From Salvia splendens (Eukaryota > Streptophyta > Magnoliopsida > Lamiales > Lamiaceae): a stretch of DNA of 64,000 nucleotides. This document shows, in pieces, positions 10,774-20,038 of this stretch (positions are counted from its first letter, which is position 1; the number at the start of each line of letters is the position of its first letter). The notes below the pieces were generated by a model. That model did no database searches and was not told where the DNA came from. It was given only the letters and a program-made list of their open reading frames with translations. Location: NCBI RefSeq assembly GCF_004379255.2, contig NC_056048.1:7846001-7910000 (forward strand), in the 5' to 3' direction. Both the position numbers and the translations under genes were made by a program.

Positions 10774-11562
10774 CTACTGTCCAGGGTTGCTGAAGTTAAG
10801 CCACCTATCTGCAAAATCCTCTGGAAGCCGAGTTCGGTTGTTCCGAGCAGATGAAGAATAAGCAGGTCGACGAGATGCTATCCTCGACCCAACACCTCTT
10901 CCGCGAGCCCGAGAAGTCCTAACACCTCGGCGATGAAGAGTCTCTGCAATAATCATCTGCTGATCTTGCTCGCTCATAGTCACAACTCCTCGGCGAATTT
11001 CAGTCCGTCCCTGTCTTGACGATTCCGGTTGCTCCTGAGCCCGTTCTCGTCTTGACGTTTCCGGCTGTTCCGGAGTTCGTTGTTGACTGGAAGTAGGATT
11101 TTGAACAAGGGAACCAGAGGCTTGATCTGGAGTGCGAGCATCTGTTGGCACGATATGCCGAAGGAATCTCTCGATTGAGGGACGCCGGGAAAGAATGATG
11201 TCGTACAGAGAAGCCAAGCGCCGTAATGATTTCACAACTTGTTGGCAAGCCGAGCTCTCCAGCACATTGTTCCTCCGGAATACATGATATTCCTCCCACA
11301 GTTCGTCAACTCGACTCTGAACATCTGATATGGTCAATCCCCCGCGCACACGGATGTAATCCTCGTACGCAGTCCTCTCAGCAATGGTCGTATTCAGCTC
11401 GGCCTCCAGATCCTTCTTATCGGACTCTAAGTCCTTATTATCGGCCTCCAGCTTCACTAAACGAGCCAGAAGCTCGTCATTCTTCGTCTGATCGGCTATA
11501 GCTCTTTTCTCAGCTTCGTCTAAAGCCGAAGAGTACAGCCGTTTCCAGTGAAGTATCTCCAT
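10774..11562 (-). CDS. Antisense Tat ORF, coiled-coil and Arg/Ser-rich
   Basis: This is a 262-codon minus-strand ORF. Residues 15-60 are a charged heptad-like coiled coil rich in Lys, Glu, Leu and Asp. The middle has an alpha-helical stretch (DELWEEY, ESSACQQVV, RRLASLYDIIL). Residues 150-220 are Gln/Glu/Arg/Ser-rich, and the C-terminus contains RGRGVGSRIASRRPA. No known catalytic domain is recognised. It may be a separate ORF from the ATG at 11562, or the last exon of the antisense gene just upstream. In that case a GTATGA donor near 11769, just before the stop, would be joined in frame to an AG acceptor near 11568. Both readings are inference; Tat elements are known to carry antisense ORFs here. 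Confidence 0.55.
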   Translation of the reverse strand: MEILHWKRLYSSALDEAEKRAIADQTKNDELLARLVKLEADNKDLESDKKDLEAELNTTIAERTAYEDYIRVRGGLTISDVQSRVDELWEEYHVFRRNNVLESSACQQVVKSLRRLASLYDIILSRRPSIERFLRHIVPTDARTPDQASGSLVQNPTSSQQRTPEQPETSRRERAQEQPESSRQGRTEIRRGVVTMSEQDQQMIIAETLHRRGVRTSRARGRGVGSRIASRRPAYSSSARNNRTRLPEDFADRWLNFSNPGQ

Positions 11563-11763
11563 CTCCTTGAGTACAAAGCAGCTATATTAGTTCGGCAACT
11601 GTACCGAGCAGATAGTAAAATACAACAGGAATAAAGGCGAGTACGAAAAGCTATACGAAGACAAGTGTAGAGAATTTTTCATTCACAAGGAAAATTTTTA
11701 CACTAGGAGGGCTTCAAGGCCATTTTACAAGGAAGAAACTAGACTAAGAGAAGGGAGACGAAA

Positions 11764-13620
11764 TCATACTCCGCCAGCTTCGTCTCCGGCTCCTTGGTCT
11801 GGTTCAGCTTCTTTCTCCTGAGCTACCTCAGCCTCGGCCTCGCCTCCTGCCGGCCTCGCCTCCGCCTCCTGATCGGCTTCCTTCTCCGGATGCCCGGCCC
11901 GCTCGACTTCGGCCTCCAGCTCCAGCGGCTCGGCCTCACCCTCTCCGTTGTAAGTCGAAGCGGGTGAAACGGGTCCCACGGAGGCAAAGATAGCCTCCAG
12001 GTTCTCGTCCCGATCAGCTCGACAACTCCGGACTCGGTCTGCAGAAAGCAGGACCGAAGATGAAGCGAGCTCCTCAAGGAGCGGCAGATTCTGAAGCCGA
12101 GCTGCTATCTCTCGGCTGTACAGAGGCAGCACGACGTCGGCCCCCTGCTCGCCCTTATCGGCAATTAGCCTTCCCAGACTACCGACAAAGGCCGAGAACT
12201 GGCTGCTCAAAAAGAGTTTCTCCGTGTAAACACGGAGAGCCTCCCCTTGGGCAACCACGGCAGCAGCATCCCTCCGTTTCGTCTGCTCCCGCTGGATGAC
12301 GAGCTGGTTTTTGGCAAACTGAGCTTCGTCCTGGGCCGAAATCCTAGCAGCTCTGGCCTTCTCAAAGTTAGCCTCAGCCTGTTCGGCCCGATGACAAGCA
12401 GCCGCCAACTTCCTCTGCATCTCAGCATAGTCATTGGACGCTTTGGAGAGTTCGACGGCGACGAGCTTGGAGAGCATATCGTTCCTCTGAAAATGAATAA
12501 AGAAAAAAGTCAACAAAGGGGCCACAAAAAATACAGGAAAAAAGCAAGGCCAGAAAATCAAGAAGAGAATTCACCTCGGCGAAGTCCGTGGGCCATAAAA
12601 ACGGCTCACAGATATGTTCCGAAGGAGGCGCCAAGACCACATCTTTCTCTGGCGCTCTCGGGGGCTTCTGGGCCCTCCCCTTCCCCTTTGCCGAAGTCGA
12701 CTCCGGCTTCTTCGGATCCGAAGAGGTTTTTTGCCTTTTCGGAGTCCTCTCGGCATCAGACGCCGAGCTGGTGGTTTTCGGCCTCTCCGGCTCCTTGGAC
12801 TCCGAAGATTTGCGGCTAGCCTTACTCAGCATGTACACTGCCAAAAAGCAAGAAAGCAAAGTCAGATTTTCTTCGTTAAAGCAGTAGAGCATAAAGATAA
12901 AGAGAAATCCTCACCCTCGGCCTCTTCGTCCGAAGACGAGATGTCGAACACGACGTCGCCCTTGACGAGCTCAGACTCCGTGTATTGTTTCCTAACTATG
13001 GGAATCTTGTTGAGCTCGCCATCGAGCTCGTCCAACGGTTCAGGCCGAGGATGACGGATAACGGACTCCGGCCCTCTCCAGGGAAAACTAGGAGCCGCGG
13101 TCCTATCATAGTAGAAGAAGCGATTTTGCCACTTCGGCCACTTCGTTCTACAAAAGGCCCTAAAGGGCTGTAAAGGGATCAAGTAAAACCAAGACCCCTT
13201 CCTCTTAAATTGAAAGAATTTAAGGATCGCCTTCAAAGACAAATCCCTTCCTAACCTACGGAGTTCGGCAGCGAAGGCCGACAAGTGCCTCCAAGAGTTC
13301 GGAGTCACTTGGCCTAAAGGAAGCTGAAAAAAATCTAGTAAATCTATAAAGGCAGAAGGGAGGGGGAAACGAAGCCCGCATTTTAAGCAGGCCTCGTACA
13401 CGGTGGCGTACCCCTCCGGCGGGGAGTCAGCCCTATGATCACCGTCAGGGACCACCGCCTTCCCCCCAGGAAAAAAGTATTTTTCGGGTAGGGATATCAC
13501 AGTATCCTTACTCAAAATACTATGGAAATACTCTACGGTCTTATCCCCGGACTCTTTCCGGCCAGAAGACCCCTTATCCCCTTTCCTTCCGCTACCCGAC
13601 TCCGAAGAAGAAGAAGACAT
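11764..13620 (-). CDS. Spliced antisense Tat gene, putative gypsy-type transposon protein
   Basis: Three minus-strand exons join in frame: 13620-12915, 12837-12575 and 12486-11764 (706, 263 and 723 nt; 563 residues plus stop). The introns start GTGAGG and GTGAAT and end in TTGGCAG and TTTTCAG. Residues 1-35 are Ser-rich. Residues 60-175 carry the Transposase_28 / putative gypsy-type domain, with the characteristic NSWRHLSAFAAELRRLG segment. A Ser/Lys-rich linker (about 235-310) is followed by a coiled coil and a Glu/Ala-rich tail. The biochemical role is unknown, and no nuclease motif is visible. It is oriented opposite to gag-pol and the same way as the adjacent PILS gene. The exon join is inferred from splice consensus and frame, not from RNA. 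Confidence 0.7.
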
Positions 13621-13942
13621 TTTTCTTACTTTTTGAAGGTGAAGAAAGTCTGAAGAAGCTCTTGAAAGCGGAAGAAAATTTCTCGAGAAAGAGAGAGTAT
13701 AGAAGACGCAACAGCAAAGGTATTCAAATGAGGAAGAAAGAGCATATTTATCAGATTCGGGAAAGATTTCGAGATCGTTGCGCCGTTTCGAATCCCACCT
13801 TTTCAGGATTCAACGGCCGGATTTTACTGTCGCATTTAATGCAGGCACGCGCAAGGCACGTCCCCTGACGTCAGCCTCCCCCTTACCATTATCCAGAATG
13901 CCGAAGTGACTCACCTCGCCGAAGTGATTCACTTCGCTTTTC

Positions 13943-13951
13943 GGGGGGGGG
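13943..13951 (+). promoter_or_regulatory. Tat polypurine tract
   Basis: A run of nine G lies three bases before the 3' LTR. This is the expected plus-strand primer site. Confidence 0.75.
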
Positions 13952-13954
13952 TAG

Positions 13955-14598
13955 TGATGGGGTACGAACCAAACCCTAATGGCAAGCCCAATAACAGTGA
14001 CGGCCCATCAGCCTAGAGCCCAAGAAAGAGTATCTGTTCGGCACCAAAGAGTTCGGCACGACCAAAGAGTTCGGACTCAGCCTATAGCTCGGTAAAGTTC
14101 GGCACGACCAAAGAGTTCGGACTCAGCCTACAGCTCGGTAAAAGCCGACCAGTCAAGCTCTCCTCTCAGATCGGCAAGAGCTGATCGGTAAAGTCCAGCA
14201 GTTCGGTCTCAACATTCGACCGAACTAGGAGTTAGTGGACTCATGAAAGACCTCCACGACCTCCACTATACCCACGATCTATTTAGTGGTATGAAGCAGT
14301 TATTGAGCAGTTATTGCTCACCCACGATCTTGTTAGTGGGGCTGCAAACCACGATCCTAGTTCGATGTATAAATAGAACTTAGATCAGATAGAAAAGGGT
14401 TAAGCTCTCTAGAGATAAAACATCATATAGCAAGTCTGTGTTGTAAGCTGTAATCCCAGATCAAGCAATACAATCTTGCCCTCCTTTCTTCCCGTGGACG
14501 TAGATTTACTTCAGTAAATCGAACCACGTAAATTCTGTGTGTTGTAGTTTTCATTCTCTACCAGCATTTACTAACATCAGAAATTCGCGGATCCATCA
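13955..14598 (+). repeat. Tat element 3' LTR
   Basis: It is nearly identical to the 5' LTR; visible differences include a few substitutions and one-base length changes around 14234-14480. It ends 41 bp from the PILS stop codon. Confidence 0.95.
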
Positions 14599-14639
14599 CT
14601 ATGCATAGTAAGAAATATAGGTTGGATTGAGTTATATAA

Positions 14640-16424
14640 TTAGGTCAAGATCCACATGAAAAGGGTGGACCAAGCAGTTAGAGCAATGGCTGCAGCCAAG
14701 TAAGTCCACAGAAACAGAACTGAACACTCTTCTTGAGCCACATCAAACAGCTGCGTCATCGTACCTAAAACAACGTCGTTCGCACCATCATCTCACCGTA
14801 CAACTCACCATCAATCAGTACGGATGTAATAACCATACTAACTTACCAATGTTCATGGCAGGTGGAAGAGTGAACTGAATCATCAGCACGAACCGAAAAA
14901 GTGGATCCGAAGGCAGGAATCCCAGACGTGCAGCTCCGAGCACAACACCTATCCCAATCACATGAAGCATTACGTATTTAACTACTATCACCGCCACTAT
15001 CAGCATCGGATTCAGCTTCGCCTTGCGCAACCCTGCATTCACCCAGCAAGGCCTCCCTTTAATACGAAACCACGATTAGAGAGAGACGCGTACGTACGTA
15101 CCTTGTGTTAGGTTGCCTCCCAGTATAAGGGTGATGCAAGGAATGGTTCCATCCCTACAAAACAAAAAAATAGGGCTATTACGTCTATGATACATACATA
15201 CATACATACATACATACATACGTACGTACCCGAGCAAGGATATAGAGTCGTAGATAACTCTGAGCGGCGCATTTTCAGGGATTAAAATATCTCCCAGCCA
15301 TGCCACTGCTCCAAATATGAATCCCAATGTCTGAAACCCCATTTCAACATCATTCATTCCACAAATACAGATGATCATATATGAAATATAGTAGTATACT
15401 ATCAATTACTCACAGCAGCAACCACAGGAGGAGACATTAGCTCCTCTACTAGTTTATGCAGAATCCCAAAAGCTTCCCCCAATTTCCTTGAACTATGCTT
15501 CACTTCAATCTTCAAACAACATTACATAATACATATCATCATCTTATATCCTTTCACAAGAAGCTACCAAACTATAAGTTAATAGTATGTTGAAATTTAA
15601 ACTCACAGGTTGAAGAAGAAGAAGAGACTCGTGAATGCCATCATCTCCCTCTAAATCCTTGCTCGGAACATCCTCAACAAGTGCTGCTCTGTATTTAACA
15701 GCAGCACTTCGTATCAAGTGAAATGCGTACGTCCACACATAGAAGGCTCCCACCTGTTACTATAAATTGATAAGCTTACTGTATGTTAAGAGAGATAGAA
15801 TTATATTATTATTGCTGTCACGTACCGCCATTGAGTAAGAAACGTAGGAAAGGCCGAGCGTGGAACAAGCATTTGCATCTCCAAAAGGGCTGCCCTTCTG
15901 CTTGCAGATAGCAGGGATAATGATCAACAAAATGTTCCCCAAATTCCCAGCTGAACAAATGGCTAGGATTAGATTTGCTATGTATGGCTGTGGTCTAAGT
16001 AGTTTCACCACTATCCATCCCAGACTCGCCCCAAACACGAACGTTAGTCCAATGTTCACCGGCATAAACCACCTACATCATATCGTTCCAAAATTAATTA
16101 CACTACGCAAACTAAAACAACCTACGTATATGTGTACATACGTACCACGAGATGATGTCTTGGAAGTTGACAGTACTCGCGAGGCTTCCAAACACGAGCG
16201 ATGGAGTGAAGGCCACGTACACAATCTGCAATATTGACTAATCAACACCAACTAAAATCAACAAAATTTTACTCTAATTGTGAACATACTTTGTTCATGT
16301 AGTTTCTTGCATCAGGTGGGAGGAGATTGAGATAGTCAGTTGCCATGAAGGCTCCCACCATGCTTATGATCAGCATCTGCACAATCGGCATCGAGGCCAC
16401 CTTCAAGAGGGTGAAGAACCCCAT
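14640..16424 (-). CDS. PILS: PIN-LIKES (PILS) auxin efflux carrier family protein
   Basis: Nine exons join in frame: 16424-16290, 16225-16146, 16072-15826, 15753-15607, 15509-15414, 15330-15230, 15154-15102, 15032-14847 and 14764-14640 (1170 nt, 389 residues). All introns are GT..AG. The protein has the Mem_trans fold: five hydrophobic segments, a short hydrophilic loop around residues 160-235, then further membrane segments. Family signatures visible are WWFMPVN, CSAGNLGN, GDGTIP, LGGNL and FTLPPAMN. PILS proteins sit in the ER membrane and control intracellular auxin availability. Length fits the family (about 390-430). The start follows the family N-terminus GFFTLLKVASMPIVQML. A Tat retrotransposon lies directly beyond the stop, so 3'-end processing may use element sequence. 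Confidence 0.93.
15191..15227 (+). repeat. CATA/CGTA microsatellite in a PILS intron
   Basis: About nine tetranucleotide units lie inside the intron between coding exons 6 and 7, ending at the splice donor. Length variation here could affect the donor context. Confidence 0.85.
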
Positions 16425-17129
16425 TTTTAGACTAATGATCTCTACTTCTCTGCTTCAATATATTCGCCTTTGAAACAACTAAGCAAAAATGCTAACCATT
16501 TTATATGTATGAAAACGGGATGGCTGCATTATTGATTTAGGTTGTGAGGATTGAAGATGAAAGGGATTTCTAGTTCCATCATGAAACCACTATATGTTTG
16601 TTAGGACCATGTGTATTAATTATTGATATAAGTGGAAAGGAATCAGCATCTTGGGGTAATCACTTGTGCCTTTTTTTCAAGATTTGAAATGTGGGAATTA
16701 ACAGAAAAAGTTGTTCACTCAGTTTAGCGACTTCTTATACTTACTAGAATATGCATGAAATAACAAGTGATCAAACAAATTATGAGAACACACACACCAA
16801 CAACACTACTAATGGCATTAATCGTTCGATTTTTCGCAGTTCCCAACCGACGGTTTTCGGGTGTTTTTTTGCGGTTATGTCACGGTTTCAGTTTCAGATT
16901 TTTTTAACCTGAACCAACGCATGGTTCCAAATGTCACGGTTCCATTTCAATTTTGCGGTTCCGGTTTGGAACCGTAACCGGCGGTTTTGGTTTCAAGATT
17001 AACAGCCAGTTCGCTAAACCTTTGGCATCTCAAGTCTGTATCTTGTAAAAGTAATTAATTTATTCAGAAATTTGTGTGACAAATCCTCCCACCTCAGATG
17101 CCAGCGTTTGAACCATTGTTTGTCCTTGT
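16425..17129 (-). promoter_or_regulatory. PILS upstream region
   Basis: This holds the PILS 5' UTR and promoter on the minus strand. Positions 16825-17010 form a low-complexity stretch with many GGTTTC/GGTTCC-type motifs, probably an old repeat. No clear TATA box was fixed. Upstream of 17130 the sequence is transposable elements. Confidence 0.5.
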
Positions 17130-17630
17130 TGATAGAAATCCGTGGGTTCCATCCTAAAACCGATTAGTGATAGGAGGAGGGGCCCATAAGACTTATATAC
17201 TAGTTTCAGTTTTATCTTGACACCGATGTGAGACAGTTATATGTTATGTTTTTAGTTTCAATTGCCAACACCCTCCCTCAACCCTTCAAGGTGAACCTTG
17301 GAGGGGGTTGGACTTTTTTCTAATCGATTGGACAATCGGTCCAATTTTTTTCGATCGGTTGGGACCACTTGGCCCAAATTTTCAGCCCAGTTATACTGCT
17401 GGGTCAGTCATTTTTTTTTCGGTTTCAGCCCAGATATACTGCTGGGTCAGTTAAATATGACCCACAGTCGGCGACCCGCTCTGATACCATGATAGAAATC
17501 CGTGGATTCCACCCTAAAACCAATTGGTGATAGGAGGAGGGGCCCATGAGACTTATATACTAGTTTCAGTTTTATCTTGACACCGATGTGGGACAGTTAT
17601 ATGTTATATTTTTAGTTTCAATTGCCAACA
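17130..17630 (-). mobile_element. TRIM-like miniature LTR retrotransposon
   Basis: Two 141-bp direct repeats (17130-17270 and 17490-17630) start TGTTGGCAATTG and end TTTCTATCA on the minus strand. Next to the 5' LTR on that strand is TGGTATCAGAGC (17478-17489), the initiator-Met tRNA primer site, and a purine run GGGTTGAGGGAGGG precedes the 3' LTR. The LTR has a TATATAAG box. The 219-bp interior has no coding capacity but holds a repeated CCCAGCAGTAT motif. No target duplication is visible. Confidence 0.8.
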
Positions 17631-17790
17631 TGGTATCAGAACATTTGGAGGACAAAAAAAAAACATTGGAATATTTCTCTATACACTTTACTATCAAATG
17701 TCTACCCAATCTTTCTCTACCTCTCTCGATTACCATCTTTAAGACTTGTCCCTCAAAGAAAACGAAAATACTAAAACAAAGAATCTCTAA

Positions 17791-19814
17791 GGCCATCCAC
17801 AACACTGTCTCTATACCGTCTCTTAAACCGTCTCTTAACTACTATTTGAGCACTATTTGAGGGCCCCACTGTCCTTTTTTCCTCCATCTCTTAACTAAGA
17901 GACGGAACCTGCAACGCTCCGTCTCTTAACCGTCTCTATACCGTCTCTTAATTACTATTCATTCAATTTAATTTATAAATTTTTTTTAAAACCCAATTCA
18001 ATTTAAACAAACACACTTTATTAAAATTAAAACAACATTACAACTTAACATTAAAAAAACGAAGACATAATTAAAATTCTAAAAAAATAAAAATGACATA
18101 ATTTAATCTTCTCCGCCAAAATTTTCCCAAATGTGCTCAATTAGATCCTCTTGGAGTTGGGTGTGGGCGCTAGAGTCGCGTGTCCTTGCCCGAATAGCCA
18201 ACCGTTCTTGTATAGATGGATGCGCTCCACTTCGCGGCGGACTACTTGCGGTTGAGCTTCCGGGGGATTCGGGGTCGAACCAATTTCCGGCATCGGGTCC
18301 TTCGTCTCGGACAATCATGTTGTGCAAGATTATGCACGTATACATGATGTCGACCATGCTCTCCATGAACCACGAACGAGCCGGGGCTTTGATGATGTTG
18401 AAGCGCGCTTGGAGAACCCCGAACGCCCTCTCCACATCCTTGCGCGCAGCCTCCTGCTTCTGCGCAAAAAGAGTCTGCTTTGGGTTCGCTGGCCTGCCGC
18501 ACGTCTTCACGAAGGTCGGCCACTTCGGGTAGATGCCGTCGGCGAGATAGTACCCCATTTTATACCGCCAGTTGTTGGCGACGAAGTTGATGGCCGGCGC
18601 TTTACCATCCAAAACTTCGGTAAAGAGGTCGGACTGTTGGAGCACGTTTACGTCGTTGTTCGAGCCAGGGACCCCGAAGTACGCGTGCCAGATCCAAAGT
18701 CGGTAGTCGGCAACGGCCTCGAGTACAACGGTTGGGTGGGTGCCTTTGTGGCCGCTCGTGTAGGAACCCCTCGAAGCCACTGGGCAATTCTTCAATTGCC
18801 AGTGCATGCAATCGACACTGCCAAGCATCCCGGGGAATCCGTGCACTTGTTCTTGTAGGTTGAGGAGGAACTGACAATCCTCCGTGGTTGGCCTCCGGAG
18901 AAATTCGTCACTGAAGGCTGCCCGGACGCCTCTGCAGAAGTTGAGCAAGCACAAGAGCCCAGTGCTGTCTCCGATGTGCAGGTATTCGTCGAATATGTCG
19001 GCCGTTTGTCCAGTCGCAAGCTGCGGGATGGCTGCAGTACATTTCTGCAGCGTCGTGTGGCTGGGACGACCGACCGCGTCGAACCCTTCTCGGAAGAACT
19101 CCTCCCTGGCCGCCAAAGTATTCGCTATGTGGAGAAATAGCGGTTTCCGCATGCGGAAACGGCGACGGAAATAGGTATCTCCCCAAATCGGGTTATCGCA
19201 GAAGTAGTCGCGTACTAACCGTGCGGCGGCTTCCTCCCGGTTCCGATTGATGTACTTCCGGGAGCGTCGTGGGGGTGGTGCGGCTTCCTCCGCCTCTCGT
19301 CGTCGATCTTCTTCGAGTGATTGTTCCATTAATTGACGCATTTGCTCAAAAGGATCCATTTGTTTGAGTTGATTGAAGATGGAAATTGGAGTGATAGAGA
19401 GGATTTGAGAGGAATAGATGTGTGTTTGTGTTTGAAATGAGTATGAAATAGAATTATTTATAGAGTAAAAAAATTAAAAAATTTAAAAAATGAAAATAAA
19501 AATTTAACGGTAATATTACCGTTTGGAAAAAAAAAATTTAATTAAAAATCAATTTTTTTTTAAAAAAACGAATTATTGCGTCATCAGTGACGACGCCCAC
19601 TCGCGGGCCAGCGAGTGGGCGTCACGCACGCATGGGGACGTGCCACGTGTCCTTGGCGCGTGACGAGCCATCTCGTCTCGTGTCTCGCCGAGACGAGCTA
19701 CGCGACGAGACGGGCGCGAGATAGAGACGAGATGGGCGCTGCAATGCGTCTCGCGGGGGTCTCGTCTCTCCGAGACGAGACGCGAGCCCGGCGCGAGACG
19801 CGTTGTGGATGGTC
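17791..19814 (-). mobile_element. PIF/Harbinger DNA transposon
   Basis: Terminal repeats GGCCATCCACAAC (left) and GACCATCCACAAC (from the right) are flanked by TAA at 17788-17790 and 19815-19817, the 3-bp target duplication of this superfamily. Both subterminal regions are crowded with CGTCTC / GAGACG motifs: about seven within the left 160 bp and many in the GC-rich right 230 bp. They are candidate transposase-binding sites. One transposase ORF is present. The Myb-like second ORF usual for autonomous elements is not seen. Confidence 0.92.
18103..19359 (-). CDS. PIF/Harbinger transposase (HARBI1/ALP1-like)
   Basis: The 418-residue ORF is uninterrupted. The N-terminus is acidic and basic and precedes a DNA-binding helical region around residues 50-115 (YFRRRFRMRKPLF, LQKCTAAIPQLATGQ). 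The DDE_4 nuclease core follows. Its catalytic acids sit in GSVDCMHW, PGSNNDVNVL and DVERAFGVLQARF, so the D-D-E triad is intact. The C-terminus has the usual CIILHNMI segment and an acidic tail. Length matches plant PIF transposases. The enzyme cuts at TTA/TAA targets but usually needs a partner Myb-like protein, absent here. The ATG at 19359 is followed by MDPFEQMRQLMEQ, typical for the family. It may be active with a partner from elsewhere (inference). Confidence 0.92.
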   Translation of the reverse strand: MDPFEQMRQLMEQSLEEDRRREAEEAAPPPRRSRKYINRNREEAAARLVRDYFCDNPIWGDTYFRRRFRMRKPLFLHIANTLAAREEFFREGFDAVGRPSHTTLQKCTAAIPQLATGQTADIFDEYLHIGDSTGLLCLLNFCRGVRAAFSDEFLRRPTTEDCQFLLNLQEQVHGFPGMLGSVDCMHWQLKNCPVASRGSYTSGHKGTHPTVVLEAVADYRLWIWHAYFGVPGSNNDVNVLQQSDLFTEVLDGKAPAINFVANNWRYKMGYYLADGIYPKWPTFVKTCGRPANPKQTLFAQKQEAARKDVERAFGVLQARFNIIKAPARSWFMESMVDIMYTCIILHNMIVRDEGPDAGNWFDPESPGSSTASSPPRSGAHPSIQERLAIRARTRDSSAHTQLQEDLIEHIWENFGGED

Positions 19815-19817
19815 TAA

Positions 19818-20038
19818 GGCTTTGATTTGATTAATCAAACTCATTAAACAACCAAATACATGACAACTAAACTTAAACATGAAAACCACACAAGACACAA
19901 CAATTTAACACCGAAATGGGTCAAATATCGAATTTATAAGTATACGATTATAAGTATTGCTAAAACAATAAAATTCCCAAAATACGCCAATATTTATCCC
20001 CCACCACAAATATGTAGCAATATATATATATATATATA
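19818..20038. other. AT-rich spacer ending in a TA run
   Basis: No gene is visible. It ends in (TA)n at about 20021-20038, the left boundary of the first of three adjacent inverted-repeat elements. Confidence 0.6.

Larger units (their letters stand above)
3589..14598 (+). mobile_element. Ty3/gypsy LTR retrotransposon, Tat type, complete
   Basis: The 11,010-bp element is bounded by LTRs of 642 and 644 bp, each starting TGATGG and ending CCATCA, and by a perfect 5-bp target duplication CTATG (3584-3588 and 14599-14603). The order is LTR, primer-binding-like site, gag-protease, RT-RNase H-second RNase H-integrase, a ~4.3-kb 3' region with tandem repeats and minus-strand ORFs, a G-run polypurine tract, LTR. 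A second, archaeal-type RNase H and antisense 3' ORFs are known features of the Tat clade (Ogre/Retand relatives). The LTRs differ at roughly eight to ten positions by eye, indicating a fairly recent insertion. Confidence 0.95.

Noticed and set aside
10311..10854. ORFs across the 39-bp Tat repeats on both strands
   Set aside because: Repeat length is a multiple of three, so any open frame stays open. No domain.
17631..17642. tRNA gene fragment (TGGTATCAGA)
   Set aside because: The motif is a primer-site sequence; no tRNA cloverleaf surrounds it. No tRNA gene was found anywhere in the window.
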